Assembly: GCA_035289625.1 (NCBI GenBank) | Contig: DATDWP010000003.1 | Coordinates: 1 to 15,133 of the forward strand | DNA from: UBA10205 sp035289625 | Lineage (GTDB): Archaea; Iainarchaeota; Iainarchaeia; Iainarchaeales; Iainarchaeaceae | DNA length: 15,133 bases | Direction: 5' to 3' | In this document: in pieces, positions 13,630 through 15,133 of the stretch | Layout of the letters: the number at the start of each line of letters is the position of its first letter | Numbering within the stretch: the stretch's first letter is position 1 | Translations under genes and position numbers: made by a program | The notes under the pieces: model-generated | What the model saw: the letters and a program-made list of their open reading frames with translations, nothing else | The model's database searches: none | Told to the model about the DNA's origin: nothing

Positions 13630-14018
13630 TGAAAGGCCAGATAAGTATTGAGTTTTTAGTTCTGTTAGCGGCATTTATTTCGTTCCTTTCAGTTTTTGTT
13701 GGTTATTTTTCAGAGCTGGAAAATGCTTCTTTTTTTGTGCTCGATGTTGCAAATGCTAAAGGTTTTATTTCAAATATTGGTTCAGGTGTTTCTGCGCTCA
13801 AATTATTTGGTGAGGGTTCAGAAATGGAAATTTCTGCGCTAGCACAAAGTGAATGGGAGATTATACAAAAAGCAGATATGAGTTATTTGAGAATATATAA
13901 AAAAGGAAAAAGTGTTGAAGTGCCGATTGAATATGAGATTTATTTTGATAAAAAGAAATTTTCAGGAAAATTCTCAGTTATTTTAAAAAAAAAGAATGGG
14001 AAAATATCAGTTTCTTAA
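13626..14018 (+). CDS. Class III prepilin-like protein, 130 aa
   Basis: Starts MMKGQISIEFLVLLAAFISF; a second ATG at 13629 is equally possible. The class III signal is textbook: basic residue and glycine before the cleavage site (KG/QISIE), E at +5 and a hydrophobic helix to about residue 28. The mature part (about 100 residues) has alternating polar strands and a lysine-rich end (ILKKKNGKISVS), as in a secreted pilin head domain. The start overlaps the previous prepilin stop by 4 nt, so the two are coupled and probably co-assemble. The 3' end overlaps the convergent 14007 gene by 12 bp. The prepilin call is strong; the pilus type and role are unknown. Confidence 0.88.
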   Translation: MMKGQISIEFLVLLAAFISFLSVFVGYFSELENASFFVLDVANAKGFISNIGSGVSALKLFGEGSEMEISALAQSEWEIIQKADMSYLRIYKKGKSVEVPIEYEIYFDKKKFSGKFSVILKKKNGKISVS

Positions 14019-14327
14019 AAATAGCTTTATTTTTCCGCCTTCCGCTTCTATTTCGCGTACAATTTCATGTTCAAAAATTTCTCCAATGCTTTTTTGCCGA
14101 TATTCTATTCTAAATTCACCTTTTCCCAAAAACATATTTGCATCTTTTTCCATCTCTTCAATTGTATCGCCTCTTGTTGCCCATACGATCAAAAGATCAG
14201 ACGCTTTATCATTTTGCACAAAATATTGTGTCGGAGTTTGGGGTTGAGAAATAATTACAAGTGTAATTGCTGCAATTGTAAAAAAGCAAATGATAGCTTC
14301 GATTGTAAAAATTCCTTTATGCTTCAC
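14007..14327 (-). CDS. Type IV pilin-like protein, 106 aa
   Basis: From GTG 14327 the protein starts MKHKGIFTIEAIICFFTIAA. A short basic leader, glycine, then I-F-T-I-E places glutamate at +5 of a predicted KG/IFTIE cut, followed by a hydrophobic helix to about residue 26: the prepilin layout. The remainder is a polar, charged domain (ASDLLIVWATRGDTIEEMEK and later). TTG 14342 or 14333 would lengthen the leader by 5 or 2 residues; GTG is preferred because it gives a normal-length leader. The gene overlaps the end of the 14317 gene by 11 nt and is the last of a minus-strand run of overlapping genes. It is convergent with the class III pilin operon (12-bp overlap). Confidence 0.75.
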   Translation of the reverse strand: MKHKGIFTIEAIICFFTIAAITLVIISQPQTPTQYFVQNDKASDLLIVWATRGDTIEEMEKDANMFLGKGEFRIEYRQKSIGEIFEHEIVREIEAEGGKIKLFLRN

Positions 14328-14769
14328 AAACAATAACCCCAAGAACGGCCTTTCTTTTAATTGTCCCTCTTATTATTACAAATCTCTCGACAAAAATGCA
14401 CTCCTTTGCACTTTGGAAAAATATCTCTCTTCTTGAGTCTTGCGATCTTTCATATATTCCGAAAAGTCCGTAGCGTCCAAAACTTTGTGGCACAATTTTT
14501 GATAATAGCTCTTCATCTACTACATTTGATTCAACCCTTCTTTTTTCTTCATTGTAGTACGCTGCCCCTGTAGACGGATTTGTTTCATTTCGCGTTTTTA
14601 TGATCGCGCTAGAGAGGCTGGAAGCAAATGCGACTTTTTCAAAATTTTCATATTTGGCTTTTTCGCTAAGAGTTAGTATTGAGATAAAATTTGCAACTAC
14701 AAGAAGCGTGCTAAGGAGAATAAGTGAGGCAATTAGGGCATCGCTACTTAGTATGAATCCTCTAGCCAT
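14317..14769 (-). CDS. Pilin-like secreted or membrane-anchored protein, 150 aa
   Basis: Starts MARGFILSSDALIASLILLS, with RG before a hydrophobic helix (to about residue 30) and an acidic residue (D10, position +6 after the glycine) where prepilins have E+5. The rest is a polar domain with two cysteines (in AKECIFVE and VIVCEA) that could form a disulfide outside the cell. The match to pilins is by layout only; the missing E+5 makes cleavage uncertain. The start overlaps the previous gene's stop by 8 nt and the end overlaps the 14007 gene, so it sits in the middle of the operon. Confidence 0.7.
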   Translation of the reverse strand: MARGFILSSDALIASLILLSTLLVVANFISILTLSEKAKYENFEKVAFASSLSSAIIKTRNETNPSTGAAYYNEEKRRVESNVVDEELLSKIVPQSFGRYGLFGIYERSQDSRREIFFQSAKECIFVERFVIIRGTIKRKAVLGVIVCEA

Positions 14770-15082
14770 AATGCTCCTTAAATTCTATTACTAAAATTCC
14801 GATTTCTCTTACTGCAATTATTCTTGTAATGAGTGGGGATTTTTTCCCAAGCATTTGAGTAGGTATAACGGAGCACTCAATTTTTCCGGGGCTAAATTTT
14901 GGTTCTATTGAGTGTGCATAATAATTGTTTATTTTAGTGGCGCAATTTAGGGATTTTGAGCTATTGCTAAAATGTTCTGAGATATTTTCTGAGAGCATAA
15001 GTGCTTCTTGCTGCATTGTAAGTATTGCGCCTGTGAATGAAATTAGAATTAGTAATGCCAGTAACCCTTCTGTTGCAATCAT
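14762..15082 (-). CDS. Pilin-like protein with N-terminal helix, 106 aa
   Basis: Starts MIATEGLLALLILISFTGAI: E5 is followed by a hydrophobic helix from the very start, with no basic leader, as in minor pilins that keep the helix but have little or no signal. A mature-like polar part follows with two cysteines (LNCATK and KIECSV) that could pair. The start codon lies within ATGA of the upstream gene's stop, and its end overlaps the 14317 gene by 8 nt. Family not recognised by sequence; function inferred from neighbours and layout. Confidence 0.65.
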   Translation of the reverse strand: MIATEGLLALLILISFTGAILTMQQEALMLSENISEHFSNSSKSLNCATKINNYYAHSIEPKFSPGKIECSVIPTQMLGKKSPLITRIIAVREIGILVIEFKEHYG

Positions 15083-15132
15083 GTTGCTATCAGCTCTGTT
15101 GCGCTATAGTTGTTAGGTATTCTAAATATTGC
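15079..15132 (-). CDS. C-terminal end of an upstream operon gene (partial)
   Basis: Seventeen codons enter from the right edge on the minus strand (AIFRIPNNYSATELIAT) and end at a TGA that overlaps the ATG of the 14762 gene (ATGA). The 4-nt overlap repeats the packing of the other genes in this operon, which supports it as real. Too short to assign; another envelope or pilin-like protein is likely from context. Confidence 0.5.
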   Translation of the reverse strand, partial: AIFRIPNNYSATELIAT

Positions 15133-15133
15133 A

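Noticed and set aside
1..15133. CRISPR arrays, insertion sequences, inteins, rRNA
   Set aside because: No regularly spaced repeats, transposase-like proteins, protein splicing motifs or rRNA-like tracts were seen on either strand.

Overview
The window is AT-rich, tightly packed archaeal chromosome. The archaeal assignment rests on the gene set: a replication factor C small subunit, a Cdc48/VAT double-AAA ATPase, a type IA topoisomerase with C-terminal zinc ribbons, Lrp/AsnC-like regulators, an archaeal-type NFACT-R protein and class III (QxSxE) prepilin signals. TATA-like boxes also sit about 22-32 nt before several start codons, as expected for leaderless archaeal mRNAs. Small, reduced versions of several proteins and very short or negative intergenic distances would suit a DPANN-type lineage such as Micrarchaeota or Diapherotrites. 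That placement is inference only.

Layout, left to right. At 1-360 there is the tail of an unrecognised gene and a 58-residue hypothetical. At 363-1331 (minus) lies rfcS, divergent from two unrelated polytopic membrane proteins (1392-1844 and 1915-2652). At 2618-4189 (minus) is an ATP-cone protein whose body resembles anaerobic ribonucleotide reductase (NrdD) but lacks the radical and catalytic signatures. At 4301-6919 an Lrp/AsnC regulator precedes topA. At 7014-7769 there is a very basic protein of unknown function. The longest gene-free stretch (7770-8039, about 270 nt) holds a strong imperfect hairpin, a 9-codon micro-ORF, a T-run and two TATA-like boxes. At 8040-9370 a winged-helix regulator overlaps a stand-alone NFACT-R gene by one base. 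At 9434-11620 is cdc48.

At 11622-13377 three minus-strand genes follow: a phosphoglycosyl transferase-like protein without its membrane segment, an M50 site-2-type protease, and a basic hypothetical. The right end (13465-15133) is a cluster of pilin-like genes. Two class III prepilins lie on the plus strand (the first only 54 residues). Convergent with them on the minus strand are three overlapping genes for proteins with one N-terminal membrane helix, plus the tail of a fourth.

Functionally the window mixes housekeeping DNA replication and topology (rfcS, topA), protein quality control (Cdc48; NFACT-R, related to the ribosome-rescue factor Rqc2/RqcH), membrane and envelope functions (M50 protease, sugar transferase-like protein, membrane proteins) and a candidate type IV pilus or pseudopilus locus. 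I found no CRISPR array, rRNA, tRNA, transposase or insertion sequence. The most notable items are the pilin-like cluster with its inverted-repeat promoter, the degenerate NrdD-like ATP-cone protein, the truncated NFACT protein coupled to a regulator, the soluble sugar-transferase homologue, and the hairpin at 7834-7889.
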